A DNA stretch of 37,294 bases from Candidatus Nanopelagicales bacterium (GCA_017848795.1 JAFIHG010000015.1:1-37294); one strand, 5' to 3'. Counted from the stretch's first letter, positions 1 through 7,779 are shown. Numbers and translations are program-made. Notes: a model not told the origin generated them from the letters alone.

Positions 1-1
1 C

Positions 2-241
2 AACGAGGGCGCGCTGTGCCGCAGCCATCACCCCCCGAAGACCCACGGCCTCATCGACATCATCGACTCCGCCGCCGACGGCTCCGCCGTGCTGATCACC
101 GCACTCGGCCAACGCATCCCGATCCCACCCCGACCGGTCCTTCCCGAACCGCGCGAACCACTGCCGACCGACAACGACACCAGCCAGCACGACCCCGGCA
201 CGAACCCCACCGCGCAGAACGCCGACGAGCCCCCGTTCTGA
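2..241 (+). CDS. HNH endonuclease, C-terminal fragment (13E12/DUF222-associated type)
   Basis: The window opens inside this gene, and 79 C-terminal codons plus a TGA stop are visible. The first residues (NEGALCRSHHPPKTHG) match the last part of an HNH nuclease core: the N of the second motif, then LC..HH with the final catalytic His and a Lys-Thr-His. This is followed by about 20 residues ending in ALGQRIPIPP and a Pro/Asp/Asn-rich tail. That order is typical of the multi-copy actinobacterial HNH proteins that carry an N-terminal DUF222 domain (the mycobacterial 13E12 repeat family). The N-terminal part lies outside the window, so the DUF222 domain is inferred. A second gene of the same broad family, in the opposite orientation, ends the window. 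Cellular role unknown; these genes are often associated with repeats and rearrangement. Confidence 0.72.
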   Translation, partial: NEGALCRSHHPPKTHGLIDIIDSAADGSAVLITALGQRIPIPPRPVLPEPREPLPTDNDTSQHDPGTNPTAQNADEPPF

Positions 242-282
242 TTGTCAGGATCCCAAGGCCCTGCTGGAAGATCAGGCGACCC

Positions 283-636
283 GTCGGTGGCCGAGCGTAA
301 GTCGAGACCACGTCGGTGTCATGGTCTCGACTGCGCTCGACCAACGGGTGGTTTCGTCTCGCTGTCCGAGGGCGCTCGAACGGCCTGGGACGGCAGCGAG
401 TTTCCCGCGCCGGGAGCGGTCCCGGTCGGGTGACCCTGCGGTGGTCGAGCGTGGTCGAGACCCGCTTGCTGATCATGGTCCGACTGCGCTCGACCAACGG
501 CTGGTTGCGTCCGCTCTTTCCGAGCCGACCACGTCGGTGTTCATGGTCTCGACTGCGCTCGACCGTCGAGTGGTCTGGTCACGCTGTCCCTGACGGCGAG
601 TGGCGGTGGTCTCGACCATCGAGTGGTTTCGTCTCC
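283..636. repeat. cluster of degenerate GGTCTCGACTGCGCTCGACC repeats, direct and inverted
   Basis: This gene-free stretch holds at least six versions of a roughly 25-nt motif whose core reads TGGTCTCGACTGCGCTCGAC. Forward copies start near 321, 475 and 542, with a shorter version near 606. Reverse copies lie at about 283-310 and 440-462. Reverse/forward neighbours (283-310 with 321-345, and 440-462 with 475-500) form inverted pairs with 10-12-nt loops. A longer direct repeat of about 36 nt joins 306-342 and 527-564, differing by one inserted T. A 13-nt block, GTGGTTTCGTCTC, occurs at 348-360 and 623-635. Short palindromic intergenic repeats with GTCGAGACC ends are common in actinobacterial genomes. 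I see no supported coding sequence or RNA gene in 242-661. Confidence 0.8.
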
Positions 637-661
637 CGGCCCGTTGCGGGCGATGGGTTGG

Positions 662-1273
662 TCAGAACTCGTAACCGAACTCGGCGATGTCGTCGGCGAA
701 CAGCTCGGCGACGCGGGCTCGGGTGACGCTGTCGTAGTAGTCCTGGTACGGGCCGCGGCTGCCCTTGTGCAGGTGCGGCATCTTGGCCAGGGGCTTGAGT
801 CCGAGCCGCTCGCGCACCACGTTGAACCCCTCGAGCAGGTCCTCGAACCGGCCCACGAAGTCCGGTTTGCGGTCCGGTGCGTACAGCACACCCACCTGGT
901 TCAGGCCGAACCGCGGGTAGACCTCCGGGCCCCGGTCGAGGAACGTCGGGAAGTCCATGCCGCGCACCGAGCGCCACTCCTCGTACCGCTCGAAGCGCGA
1001 GATCTGCGCCTGGTCACCAGCGTCGGCGCGCTGCCGGGCCAGATCGATCATCGACCACCAGGACACCATGCGGTCCCACGGGTTGCGGACGAAGCCGAAG
1101 ATCCAGTAGTCCCGCAGCCCGGGGTCCTTCTCGAGCATCGCCGAGAGGCCGGAGTGGCGGCTGTACGGATGGCTGACGTCGGGAACGTTCTTCTCCATCA
1201 AGCGCTCCATGCTGGCACCGCCCGTCTTCGGGTTGTGCACGAACAGGACGCGCTTCGCTTCGGACATCCGCAC
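662..1273 (-). CDS. sulfotransferase family protein (Sulfotransfer_2-like)
   Basis: This predicted cytosolic sulfotransferase would use PAPS to sulfate an unknown carbohydrate, lipid or small-molecule acceptor. Near the N-terminus RVLFVHNPKTGGAS fits the 5'-phosphosulfate loop. The FVRNPWDRMVSWW segment in the first half fits the 3'-phosphate-binding motif (RNPxxRxxS). At about 203 residues it is short but complete for the family 2 carbohydrate type. The GTG at 1273 is chosen because a TAACCT -10-like hexamer sits 7 nt upstream, the spacing expected of a leaderless gene. ATG at 1267 and TTG at 1291 are in-frame alternatives, and none has a convincing ribosome-binding site. It is divergent from rex with no sulfation or polysaccharide genes nearby, so the acceptor cannot be inferred. 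The repeat cluster lies directly downstream. Confidence 0.82.
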   Translation of the reverse strand: MRMSEAKRVLFVHNPKTGGASMERLMEKNVPDVSHPYSRHSGLSAMLEKDPGLRDYWIFGFVRNPWDRMVSWWSMIDLARQRADAGDQAQISRFERYEEWRSVRGMDFPTFLDRGPEVYPRFGLNQVGVLYAPDRKPDFVGRFEDLLEGFNVVRERLGLKPLAKMPHLHKGSRGPYQDYYDSVTRARVAELFADDIAEFGYEF

Positions 1274-1280
1274 GGCGGCG

Positions 1281-1286
1281 AGGTTA
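1281..1286 (-). promoter_or_regulatory. -10-like hexamer for leaderless sulfotransferase start
   Basis: Read on the minus strand, TAACCT fits the actinobacterial TANNNT -10 pattern and lies 7 nt before the in-frame GTG at 1273. Transcription would begin at or next to that GTG. No -35 match is visible, as is usual for such promoters. Inferred from spacing only. Confidence 0.4.
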
Positions 1287-1383
1287 CCCAACCTGCAGGG
1301 CGTGCGGAGCCGTCGGCGTCACCGGCGATGCAGCCGCGCGCCGCGAGCGGCGTCCGGATACTGAGACAGCCGTGCGCGCAACT

Positions 1384-1412
1384 TTGTGCGCTCGTGCCCC
1401 GCTACCTACCCT
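1384..1412 (+). promoter_or_regulatory. candidate sigma-A-type promoter for rex
   Basis: A TTGTGC hexamer (1384-1389) and a TACCCT hexamer (1407-1412) are separated by exactly 17 nt, matching the TTGNNN/TANNNT layout of housekeeping promoters in high-GC Gram-positives. Transcription would start near 1419, leaving a leader of about 110 nt before the rex GTG. That leader contains an inverted repeat (GGCACGG at 1448-1454, CCGTGCC at 1474-1480). I find no Rex operator here, although autoregulation of rex is known in Streptomyces. Confidence 0.45.
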
Positions 1413-1529
1413 GGCCTGGCGCACGGGGACCTCGTAAGGGGACGGCCGGCACGGGACGGTCCGCTGCCAGCCGCCGTGCCCGGGGACGGTCGCAGCCAGC
1501 GCACCGCCACTTGCAGTCGAGGAGCCACG

Positions 1530-2219
1530 GTGCCGCTCACCAGCGCGAACGCCCGCAGCAGCCGTGGTATCCCGGACGCGACGGTGGCGCGGTTGCCGGT
1601 CTACCACCGCGCCCTGTCCGCGCTCGCCGACCGCGGCGTCACCGTGGTGAGCAGCGACGAGCTGGCGAGCGCCAGCGGGGTCACGAGCGCGAAGCTGCGC
1701 AAGGACCTGTCCCACCTCGGCTCGTACGGCACGCGCGGCGTCGGGTACGACGTGGACTACCTGCTCTACCAGATCGCGCGGGTGCTGGGCCTCACCCAGG
1801 ACTGGCCGGTCGTGATCGTGGGGGTCGGCAACCTGGGGCACGCGCTCGCGGGGTACGGCGGGTTCGCCTCCCGCGGCTTCCGCGTGGTCGGGCTCCTCGA
1901 TGCCGACCCGGCACGCGTGGGCGAGCAGATCATGGCCGGCGACCAGCTGCTGTCGATCCGGGCGCTCGCCGACCTCGAGCAGGTCGTCGCCGAGTGCGGC
2001 GTGTCGATCGCGGTCATCGCGACGCCGGCGGCCGCGGCCCAGCAGGTGTGCGACCGGCTCGTCGCAGCCGGCGTCACGAGCATCTTGAACTTCGCCCCTG
2101 CCGTGCTCGCCGTACCGGAGACGGTCGGCATGCGGCGCGTCGATCTCGCCGTCGAGCTGCAGATCCTCGCGTTCCACGAACAGCGCCGGCTCGGCCTCGG
2201 TGCGGTGGTGAGCGCATGA
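1530..2219 (+). CDS. rex: redox-sensing transcriptional repressor Rex
   Basis: Rex is a dimeric repressor that senses NADH/NAD+: it binds operators when NAD+ is high and leaves when NADH rises, derepressing respiratory genes. In this 229-residue protein, residues about 15-80 form the winged-helix DNA-binding domain, including LRKDLSHLGSYGTRGVGYDV with the conserved RKDL and GYxV signatures. IVGVGNLGHAL (about 96-106) is the Gly-rich NAD(H)-binding loop, and LLDADPARVG carries the acidic residue after beta-2. The C-terminal helix (VDLAVELQILAFHEQ) is the domain-swapped helix of the family. GTG at 1530 is chosen because GAGGAG sits 5 nt before it and the protein then has normal family length; the frame is open further upstream. 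A matching operator lies at 19471-19486. In many actinomycetes rex heads an operon with hemA, hemC and hemD; here hemA and hemC are missing. Confidence 0.96.
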   Translation: MPLTSANARSSRGIPDATVARLPVYHRALSALADRGVTVVSSDELASASGVTSAKLRKDLSHLGSYGTRGVGYDVDYLLYQIARVLGLTQDWPVVIVGVGNLGHALAGYGGFASRGFRVVGLLDADPARVGEQIMAGDQLLSIRALADLEQVVAECGVSIAVIATPAAAAQQVCDRLVAAGVTSILNFAPAVLAVPETVGMRRVDLAVELQILAFHEQRRLGLGAVVSA

Positions 2220-2329
2220 CCGCACTGCACGTCACGATGCCCAGTACAGCTTCATTCCCAGTCGTATCCGTTTCCGGCTCCGGCGAGCACTCGCCGGGGA
2301 CCGGTCTGCTCGGGGAGCGCATGCCGTGA
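2216..2329 (+). CDS. 37-codon ORF coupled between rex and hemD; possible remnant of hemA/hemC
   Basis: An ATG overlaps the rex stop as ATGA, and the ORF's own TGA overlaps the hemD start as GTGA, so it could be translated as the link between the two genes. The 37-residue product begins MTALHVTMPS and ends LLGERMP; it is Ser/Thr/Pro/Gly-rich with no recognised domain. Positions about 2225-2275 are clearly less GC-rich than the flanking genes. Many actinomycetes have hemA and hemC at this place. The ending resembles the short tails of some HemC proteins, so a scar left by deletion of hemA-hemC is possible, but this is inference from position. It may equally be a meaningless spacer that preserves translational coupling. 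Confidence 0.35.
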   Translation: MTALHVTMPSTASFPVVSVSGSGEHSPGTGLLGERMP

Positions 2330-3975
2330 GCGTCACTGCCAGGAACAGCACCACCACCGCCACCGCTCGGACCGCCGGTAGGTCCCGGGCGAAGAAACCG
2401 GTGGGCAAGGTCGCCTTCGTCGCGGCCGGCCCGGGCGATCCGGAGCTGCTCACGGTGCGCGCGGTGCGGCTGCTCGCGGACGCCGAGGTCGTGGTGGCCG
2501 ACGCAGGAGCCGGTGAACTGGTGCGCGACCTGCTGCGCGAGGACGCCGAGGTCGTCCTCGCGGTGGACGACGAGGGCCACCCGGTCGCACCGTCGGCCCG
2601 CGCGAAGCTGGTCGCCGATGCCGCCCGAGCCGGGCGTCAGGTGGTGCGCCTGCTCGCCGGCGACCCGATCATGGACGGCTCGCTCGCGCTCGAGGCAGCC
2701 GCCCTGAGCAAGTCCCGGCTCGGCTTCGAGGTCGCGCCCGGGGTGTCGCTGCTCAGCGGGGTGACGGCGTACGCCGGCGCCGGGCTGGTGGGCGGCAAGG
2801 CCCGGGAGGTCCGGGTCGTCGACTTCGACGACCCGGGTGTCGACTGGGCCGCGCACAGCACCTCACGGGTCTCCCTCGTCGTGCTCGGCGCGGCGGACCG
2901 GGTGGCCGAGCTGGCGCGCGTGCTGCTCGACGCCGGCCGCGCCGCGAGCACCCCTGTCGCGGTGACCCGCGGTGTCACGACGCTCGAGCAGTGCACGGTC
3001 TCGGCGTCCCTCGAGGAGATCGCCGCAGCGGCGAAGGCGGCCCGCCACAGCGGTCCCGGCGTGGTCGTGGTCGGAGAGGCGGTTGCGCAGCGCCGGCACC
3101 TGTCCTGGTTCGAGACCAAGCCGCTGTTCGGGTGGCGCGTCCTGGTACCGCGTACCCGCGAACAGCCGCAGGCGCTCACCGAGCAGCTGGTGCGCTACGG
3201 CGCACGTACCGAGGAGGTGCCGACGATCTCGGTCGAGCCGCCCCGCACGCCGCAGCAGATGGAGCGTGCCATCACCGGCATGGTCTCGGGCCGCTACCAG
3301 TGGGTCGCGTTCACCAGCGTCAACGCAGTGCGCGCGGTACGGGAGCGCTTCGAGCAGTACGGCCTCGACGCGCGCGCCTTCGCCGGGCTGAAGGTGGCCG
3401 CGGTGGGTGAGCAGACCGCTTCCGCCCTGGTCGCTTTCGGCGTACGCCCGGACCTGATGCCCACCGGCGACCAGACGACCGCCGAGCTGCTCGCCGACTG
3501 GCCCGAGTACGACCCGGTACTGGACCCGATCAACCGGGTGTTCCTGCCCCGGGCCGACATCGCCACCGACACCCTCGCCGGTGGGCTGGTCGAGCTGGGC
3601 TGGGAGGTCGAGGACGTCACCGCGTACCGCACGGTGCGCGCCGCGCCGCCGCCGGCGCCGATCCGCGACGCGATCAAGACCGGTGCGTTCGACGCGGTGC
3701 TGTTCACCTCGAGCAGCACGGTGCGCAACCTCGTCGGCATCGCGGGCAAGCCGCACGCCTCGACGGTCGTGGCGTGCATCGGCCCCGCGACCGCGAAGGC
3801 GGCCGAGGAGCACGGGCTGAAGGTCGATGTGCTCTCGCCCGAGCCGACCGTGTCGGCGCTGGCCGAGGCGCTCGCGGCGCACGGCGACGCGCTGCGCCTG
3901 GCCGCCCTGGAGACCGGCGAGCACGGCTGGCGTCCCAGCCGCCGGCGCAGCGGGGCGCGCCGCAAGGCGACCTGA
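2326..3975 (+). CDS. hemD: uroporphyrinogen-III synthase with N-terminal methyltransferase-like domain
   Basis: The C-terminal half (about residues 268-515) is HemD, which closes hydroxymethylbilane to uroporphyrinogen III in the cytosol. Recognisable segments include KPLFGWRVLVPRTREQ, VPTISVEPPRTPQQME, AFTSVNAVRAVRE, FLPRADIATDTLAGGL and DAVLFTSSSTVRNLVGIAGK. Residues about 27-260 form a tetrapyrrole-methylase fold beginning GKVAFVAAGPGDPELLTVRA, as in CobA/SUMT. The usual GDPxxFGR segment reads GDPIMDGS, and other substrate-site residues also differ, so this half may have no uroporphyrinogen methyltransferase activity. The same degenerate fusion (549 residues here) is usual in streptomycete-type hemD. 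A basic Arg-rich tail ends the protein. The GTG start overlaps the stop of the preceding 37-codon ORF. It lies downstream of rex, as in other actinomycetes, but without hemA or hemC before it and without hemB after it. Confidence 0.93.
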   Translation: MSVTARNSTTTATARTAGRSRAKKPVGKVAFVAAGPGDPELLTVRAVRLLADAEVVVADAGAGELVRDLLREDAEVVLAVDDEGHPVAPSARAKLVADAARAGRQVVRLLAGDPIMDGSLALEAAALSKSRLGFEVAPGVSLLSGVTAYAGAGLVGGKAREVRVVDFDDPGVDWAAHSTSRVSLVVLGAADRVAELARVLLDAGRAASTPVAVTRGVTTLEQCTVSASLEEIAAAAKAARHSGPGVVVVGEAVAQRRHLSWFETKPLFGWRVLVPRTREQPQALTEQLVRYGARTEEVPTISVEPPRTPQQMERAITGMVSGRYQWVAFTSVNAVRAVRERFEQYGLDARAFAGLKVAAVGEQTASALVAFGVRPDLMPTGDQTTAELLADWPEYDPVLDPINRVFLPRADIATDTLAGGLVELGWEVEDVTAYRTVRAAPPPAPIRDAIKTGAFDAVLFTSSSTVRNLVGIAGKPHASTVVACIGPATAKAAEEHGLKVDVLSPEPTVSALAEALAAHGDALRLAALETGEHGWRPSRRRSGARRKAT

Positions 3976-4015
3976 GCACCGCCTACCGCACGGTGCACCC
4001 CTGCTGAGGAGGAGC

Positions 4016-4666
4016 ATGTCCACCACCGTCGTGCACCTGCTGCGCCACGGCGAGGTCCACAACCCGGACCGGATCCTGTACGGCCGGCTGCCCGGGTTCC
4101 GGCTCTCCCAGCTCGGCGAGGTCATGGCGGCGCGGGCCGCTGCCACCCTCGCCGACCGCGACGTCGTGCTGGTGCGCTCCTCGCCGCTGGAGCGGGCGGT
4201 GCAGACCGCCGAGCCGGTCGCGGCCGAGCACGAGCTGGCGGTGGACACCGACGAGCGGCTGCTCGAGGCGGTGAACGTGTTCGAGGGTCAGCAGGTCAGC
4301 GTGGGCGACGGCGCGCTGCGCAAACCCTCGTCATGGCGTCACCTCTACAACCCGTTCAAGCCCAGCTGGGGCGAGCCGTACCAGCAGATCGCCGAGCGGA
4401 TGCGTGCGGCGATCGACGATGTGCGGCGCGCGGCGCACGGCCACGAGGCGGTGCTCGTCAGCCACCAGCTGCCGATCTGGGTGGCGCGGCTCTCGCTGGA
4501 AGGACGGCGCTTCGCCCACGACCCGCGGCGGCGCCAGTGCGGGCTCGCGAGCATCACGTCCCTGCGCTACGAGGACGAGCGGCTCGTCGCGCTCACGTAC
4601 GTCGAACCGTCCGCCGACCTCATCGCCGCCGCCGGCCCGCAGACGGCCAACGCGCACGGCGCGTGA
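4016..4666 (+). CDS. histidine phosphatase (phosphoglycerate-mutase-like) family protein
   Basis: HLLRHGEVHNP at residues 7-17 is the RHG phosphohistidine motif, SSPLERAVQTAEPVA is the conserved second Arg/Thr segment, and VLVSHQLPIW supplies the second catalytic His. At 216 residues this is a normal-length cytosolic branch-2 histidine phosphatase. The substrate cannot be read from the sequence, and an actual phosphoglycerate mutase role is unlikely. A strong GAGGAGGAG site lies just upstream of the ATG. A gene of this family precedes resA-ccdA-resB-ccsB in many actinomycetes, so co-transcription is expected, though a direct role in cytochrome c assembly has not been shown. Confidence 0.88.
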   Translation: MSTTVVHLLRHGEVHNPDRILYGRLPGFRLSQLGEVMAARAAATLADRDVVLVRSSPLERAVQTAEPVAAEHELAVDTDERLLEAVNVFEGQQVSVGDGALRKPSSWRHLYNPFKPSWGEPYQQIAERMRAAIDDVRRAAHGHEAVLVSHQLPIWVARLSLEGRRFAHDPRRRQCGLASITSLRYEDERLVALTYVEPSADLIAAAGPQTANAHGA

Positions 4667-4745
4667 CACGCCCGTGGGTACGCCGGTGACGCGGAACAAC
4701 TGGTCCGGCCGGCACGTCGGGCCGGGTGTGGGTGAGCGCGTGACG

Positions 4746-5297
4746 ATGCGGTGGCGCGCCGTGGCCGCGCTCGCCCTCGTCGCCGCGCTGCTCGCCAGCG
4801 GGTGCTCCGCGGCGGCGGGGTCCACCGAGGGACCGACCGCGCGCCTCGCGCCCGGTGAGCGCCACGACGTACCGGCGGTCAGCGGCACCACCCTCGACGG
4901 GGACCGGTTCGACCTGGACGGCTGGCGTGGCAAGGTCGTGGTCGTGAACTTCTGGGGCTCCTGGTGCGTGACGTGCCGCAACGAGGCCGGCAGCCTGGAG
5001 CGTACGTACACCGCGCTCGCCGACCGGGGGGTCGAGTTCCTCGGCATCGCGACGCGGGACACGGTGGCGAACGCGAAGGCGTTCCAGCGCTCCTTTCCGG
5101 TGTCCTACCCCAGCCTCGTCGACGACCCGTCGACCAACGACTTCCTGCTCGCCTTCCGCGGCGAGCTGCCGGTCGCGAGCACCCCCACCACGTACGTGCT
5201 CGACCGGCAGGGCCGGATCGCGGCCCGGGCCATCGGCGAGGTCGACGAGGCGCGGCTGCGCTCGATCATCGAGCCGGTGCTGGCGGAGGCGGGCTGA
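4746..5297 (+). CDS. resA: thiol-disulfide oxidoreductase ResA/TlpA-like, lipoprotein
   Basis: This extracytoplasmic thioredoxin-fold protein keeps apocytochrome c haem-binding cysteines reduced before haem attachment. The N-terminus is a lipoprotein signal (positive MRWR, hydrophobic core, lipobox LLASGC) predicting a membrane-anchored lipoprotein. The redox-active site is WCVTC inside VVNFWGSWCVTCRNE, and STPTTYVLD carries the cis-proline. The 183-residue length is usual. ATG at 4746 is chosen because GGGTGAG lies 9 nt upstream and the signal peptide then has a normal N-region. In-frame GTGs at 4740 and 4674 are alternatives; the latter would give an overlong N-region. It is followed after 3 nt by ccdA, its likely source of reducing equivalents. 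Confidence 0.9.
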   Translation: MRWRAVAALALVAALLASGCSAAAGSTEGPTARLAPGERHDVPAVSGTTLDGDRFDLDGWRGKVVVVNFWGSWCVTCRNEAGSLERTYTALADRGVEFLGIATRDTVANAKAFQRSFPVSYPSLVDDPSTNDFLLAFRGELPVASTPTTYVLDRQGRIAARAIGEVDEARLRSIIEPVLAEAG

Positions 5298-5300
5298 GGC

Positions 5301-6158
5301 GTGTCCGCCGTCGACACCGTCCTGACCGGTTCGCTGCTGCTGGCCGTGCCGGTGTCGGTCGCCGCCGGTGTCGTGTCGTTCCTCTCACCGTGCGTGCTGC
5401 CGCTCGTGCCCGGCTACCTGTCCTACGTGACCGGGCTCTCCGGCGCCGACCTCGCCGAGCGGGCCGCGAGCGCCCCACGGGCCGCCGCGACCGCGGCCGA
5501 CCCCGCACCGGGCGCAGCGGCCGGTCGCGCGGTGGCGACCGCGGTGCGTGCCCCCGAGGCGCCCGCGCCGGCGCCGTACCGGCGGGGACGGGTGCTCGTC
5601 GGGTCGCTGTTGTTCGTGCTCGGGTTCTCGCTGGTGTTCGTCTCGTACGGCACCCTCGTCGGGGCGCTGGGCGACCTGTTCCTCGCCCACGGCGCCCTCA
5701 TCTCCCGCATCGCCGGGGTCCTCGTCATCGTGCTGGGGCTCGGCTTCCTGGGTCTGGTGCCGGGACTGGCGCGCGAGTGGCGGGTGCACCGGATGCCGCA
5801 GGTCGGGGTGTGGAGTGCCCCGCTGCTCGGCGTGCTGTTCGGCCTGGGCTGGAGTCCCTGCATCGGGCCGACGATCGGCGCCGTGCAGTCCCTCGCGCTC
5901 ACCGAGGCGAGCGCGGCCCGCGGCGCGCTGCTCTCGTTCGCGTACTGCCTCGGGCTCGGGCTGCCGTTCGTGCTGGTCGGCCTCGCGTTCCGCCGCGCGC
6001 TGGGCGCGATCGGCTGGGTCAAGCGGCACTACGCCGTCGTCACCCGGATCGGCGGCGGGCTGCTCGTCCTGATCGGGCTGCTGCTGGTCACCGGGGTCTG
6101 GCAGCGGATCACCGCCGAGCTCACCACGTGGGCCGCCAACGTGACGACGGTGCTCTAG
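5301..6158 (+). CDS. ccdA: cytochrome c biogenesis protein CcdA
   Basis: This integral membrane protein passes electrons from cytoplasmic thioredoxin across the membrane to ResA. The two essential cysteines are in FLSPCVLPLVPGYLSYVTG (first membrane segment) and GWSPCIGPTIGAV (fourth), the hallmark of the CcdA/DsbD-beta family. About six hydrophobic helices are visible in 285 residues. Between helices 1 and 2 there is an unusually long Ala/Pro-rich linker (residues about 50-95), longer than in compact CcdA proteins. The GTG start lies 3 nt after the resA stop, and resB starts on the base after the ccdA stop, so the genes form one operon. Confidence 0.93.
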   Translation: MSAVDTVLTGSLLLAVPVSVAAGVVSFLSPCVLPLVPGYLSYVTGLSGADLAERAASAPRAAATAADPAPGAAAGRAVATAVRAPEAPAPAPYRRGRVLVGSLLFVLGFSLVFVSYGTLVGALGDLFLAHGALISRIAGVLVIVLGLGFLGLVPGLAREWRVHRMPQVGVWSAPLLGVLFGLGWSPCIGPTIGAVQSLALTEASAARGALLSFAYCLGLGLPFVLVGLAFRRALGAIGWVKRHYAVVTRIGGGLLVLIGLLLVTGVWQRITAELTTWAANVTTVL

Positions 6159-7754
6159 GTGGCCGGGCACAGCACCGCGACGGCGGCCGCTCCGGAGCCG
6201 GGCGCCGCCGGCCTGTCGACCGCGCCGGCGGAGGACCCGAGCGGCCCCCGCGGGCTCGGCCCGGTCGGCTGGCTGCGCTGGACCTGGCGGCAGCTGACCA
6301 GCATGCGTACGGCGCTGGTGCTGCTGTTCCTGCTCGCGATCGCCGCGATCCCCGGGTCGGTGTTCCCGCAGCGCACGCAGAACCTGCCCGCCGTCAACGA
6401 CTACCTGCGCGACAACCCGACGTGGGGCCCGTTCATGGACCGCCTCGGGCTGTTCGAGGTGTACGGGTCGGCGTGGTTCGCGGCGATCTACGTGCTGCTG
6501 TTCGTGTCGCTGGTCGGGTGCGTGCTCCCGCGCACGGTCACCCACCTGCGCACGCTGCGCCAACCGCCCCCGCCGGCGCCGCGGCTGCTCGGCCGGCTGC
6601 CCGAGCACCGTACGACGACGGCCGACGCCGACCCGGAACAGGTGCTCGCGCAGGCGCGGCAGGCGCTGCGCGCGCGACGCTGGCGGGTCCGCACCGGCAG
6701 CGACGCGGTCTCCGGCTGGGTGGCGGCAGAGAAGGGCTACGCCCGGGAGACCGGCAACCTGCTGTTCCACCTCGCGCTGCTCGGGATCCTGGTGGCCGTC
6801 GCCGTCGGCTCGCTGTTCGGGTTCTCCGGCAAGGTGATCGTCAAGACCGGCAGCGGGTTCGCCGACACCGTCTCGCAGTACGACGAGTTCTCACCGGGCC
6901 GGCTGGCCGGTGCCGATCAGCTCCCGCCGTTCTCGATGACGCTCGACGCGTTCCACGCCGACTACCAGCGCGGCGGGCGCCAGAACGGCGCGCCGCGCAG
7001 CTTCGAGGCGACCGTCACCTCCAAGGAGACCCCGGACGCCGCCCCGGTCACCACCACGGTCGAGGTGAACGAACCGCTCGAGGTGTCCGGCGTACGCATG
7101 TACCTGACCGGCCACGGCTACGCGCCCACCTTCACCATCCGCGACCGCTCCGGGCAGGTCGTCTTCCACGACACCGTGGTGTTCCTGCCGCAGGACGGGA
7201 ACTTCACCTCCACGGGCGTGGTGAAGGTCCAGGACACCGATCCACCGTTCGCGCTGCAGGGGATCTTCCTGCCGACCGCCGCCATCGACGAGCAGCGCGG
7301 TCCCTACTCCTCGTTCCCTGCGGCGGACAACCCGGCGGTGTTCCTGGCGGCGTGGACCGGTGACCTGCGCCTCGACACGATCCCGAATGTGTACCGCCTC
7401 GACACCACCGGTATGGAACGCGTGGGCATCAAGGCGCTCACCCCGGGGCAGAGCTGGACGGTGCCGCAGACCGGCCACCGGGTGAGCTTCGACGGGTTCG
7501 TCGAGTTCGGCGCGTTCTCCGTGGCGCGCGACCCGGGCAAGCTGCCGGCCCTCGTCGCGTCGGTGCTCGCCGTGCTGGGGCTCGCCCTCTCGCTGCTGGT
7601 ACGCCGCCGCCGTGTCTGGGTCCGCGCCCGCCGCGCCGCGGATGGGTCTACCGTGGTCGAGGTCGCCGGCCTGGCCCGCAGCGAGCACGCCACCGTGGCG
7701 GGCGACCTGGACACGCTCGTCGCGGCCCTGCCCGGCCCCGACCCGGGTCCCTGA
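6159..7754 (+). CDS. resB: cytochrome c biogenesis protein ResB (Ccs1)
   Basis: ResB is the large subunit of the System II cytochrome c synthase, pairing with CcsB to deliver haem and ligate it to apocytochromes outside the membrane. This 531-residue protein shows the family layout: hydrophobic helices near residues 48-70 (ending in SVFPQRTQNLPAVN), 107-127 and 205-230, then a large extracytoplasmic domain with many beta-rich stretches, and a last helix at about 470-490 before a cytoplasmic basic tail. The N-terminal 40 residues are Ala/Pro-rich and probably disordered. GTG at 6159 abuts the ccdA stop. Confidence 0.93.
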   Translation: MAGHSTATAAAPEPGAAGLSTAPAEDPSGPRGLGPVGWLRWTWRQLTSMRTALVLLFLLAIAAIPGSVFPQRTQNLPAVNDYLRDNPTWGPFMDRLGLFEVYGSAWFAAIYVLLFVSLVGCVLPRTVTHLRTLRQPPPPAPRLLGRLPEHRTTTADADPEQVLAQARQALRARRWRVRTGSDAVSGWVAAEKGYARETGNLLFHLALLGILVAVAVGSLFGFSGKVIVKTGSGFADTVSQYDEFSPGRLAGADQLPPFSMTLDAFHADYQRGGRQNGAPRSFEATVTSKETPDAAPVTTTVEVNEPLEVSGVRMYLTGHGYAPTFTIRDRSGQVVFHDTVVFLPQDGNFTSTGVVKVQDTDPPFALQGIFLPTAAIDEQRGPYSSFPAADNPAVFLAAWTGDLRLDTIPNVYRLDTTGMERVGIKALTPGQSWTVPQTGHRVSFDGFVEFGAFSVARDPGKLPALVASVLAVLGLALSLLVRRRRVWVRARRAADGSTVVEVAGLARSEHATVAGDLDTLVAALPGPDPGP

Positions 7755-7779
7755 CACGCAGCTCGAGAAGGGAACGCCG

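Noticed and set aside
96-497. Open frames across the repeat cluster (several 60-135 codon frames)
   Set aside because: They run through the repeats in multiple frames, lack ribosome-binding sites and encode Arg/Ser/Pro-rich sequence without domain signs.
283-636. A CRISPR array in the repeat cluster
   Set aside because: Copies are degenerate, face both ways, and spacing is irregular; no cas gene is nearby.
1360-1420. A Rex operator upstream of rex for autoregulation
   Set aside because: GTGCGC appears twice around 1371-1391, but no GTGAA/TTCAC pair with the required spacing is present.
4270-4285. A Rex-like GTGAACGTGTTC match inside the histidine phosphatase gene
   Set aside because: The second half-site is wrong (TTCGAG instead of TTCACA) and it lies within coding sequence, so it is probably chance.
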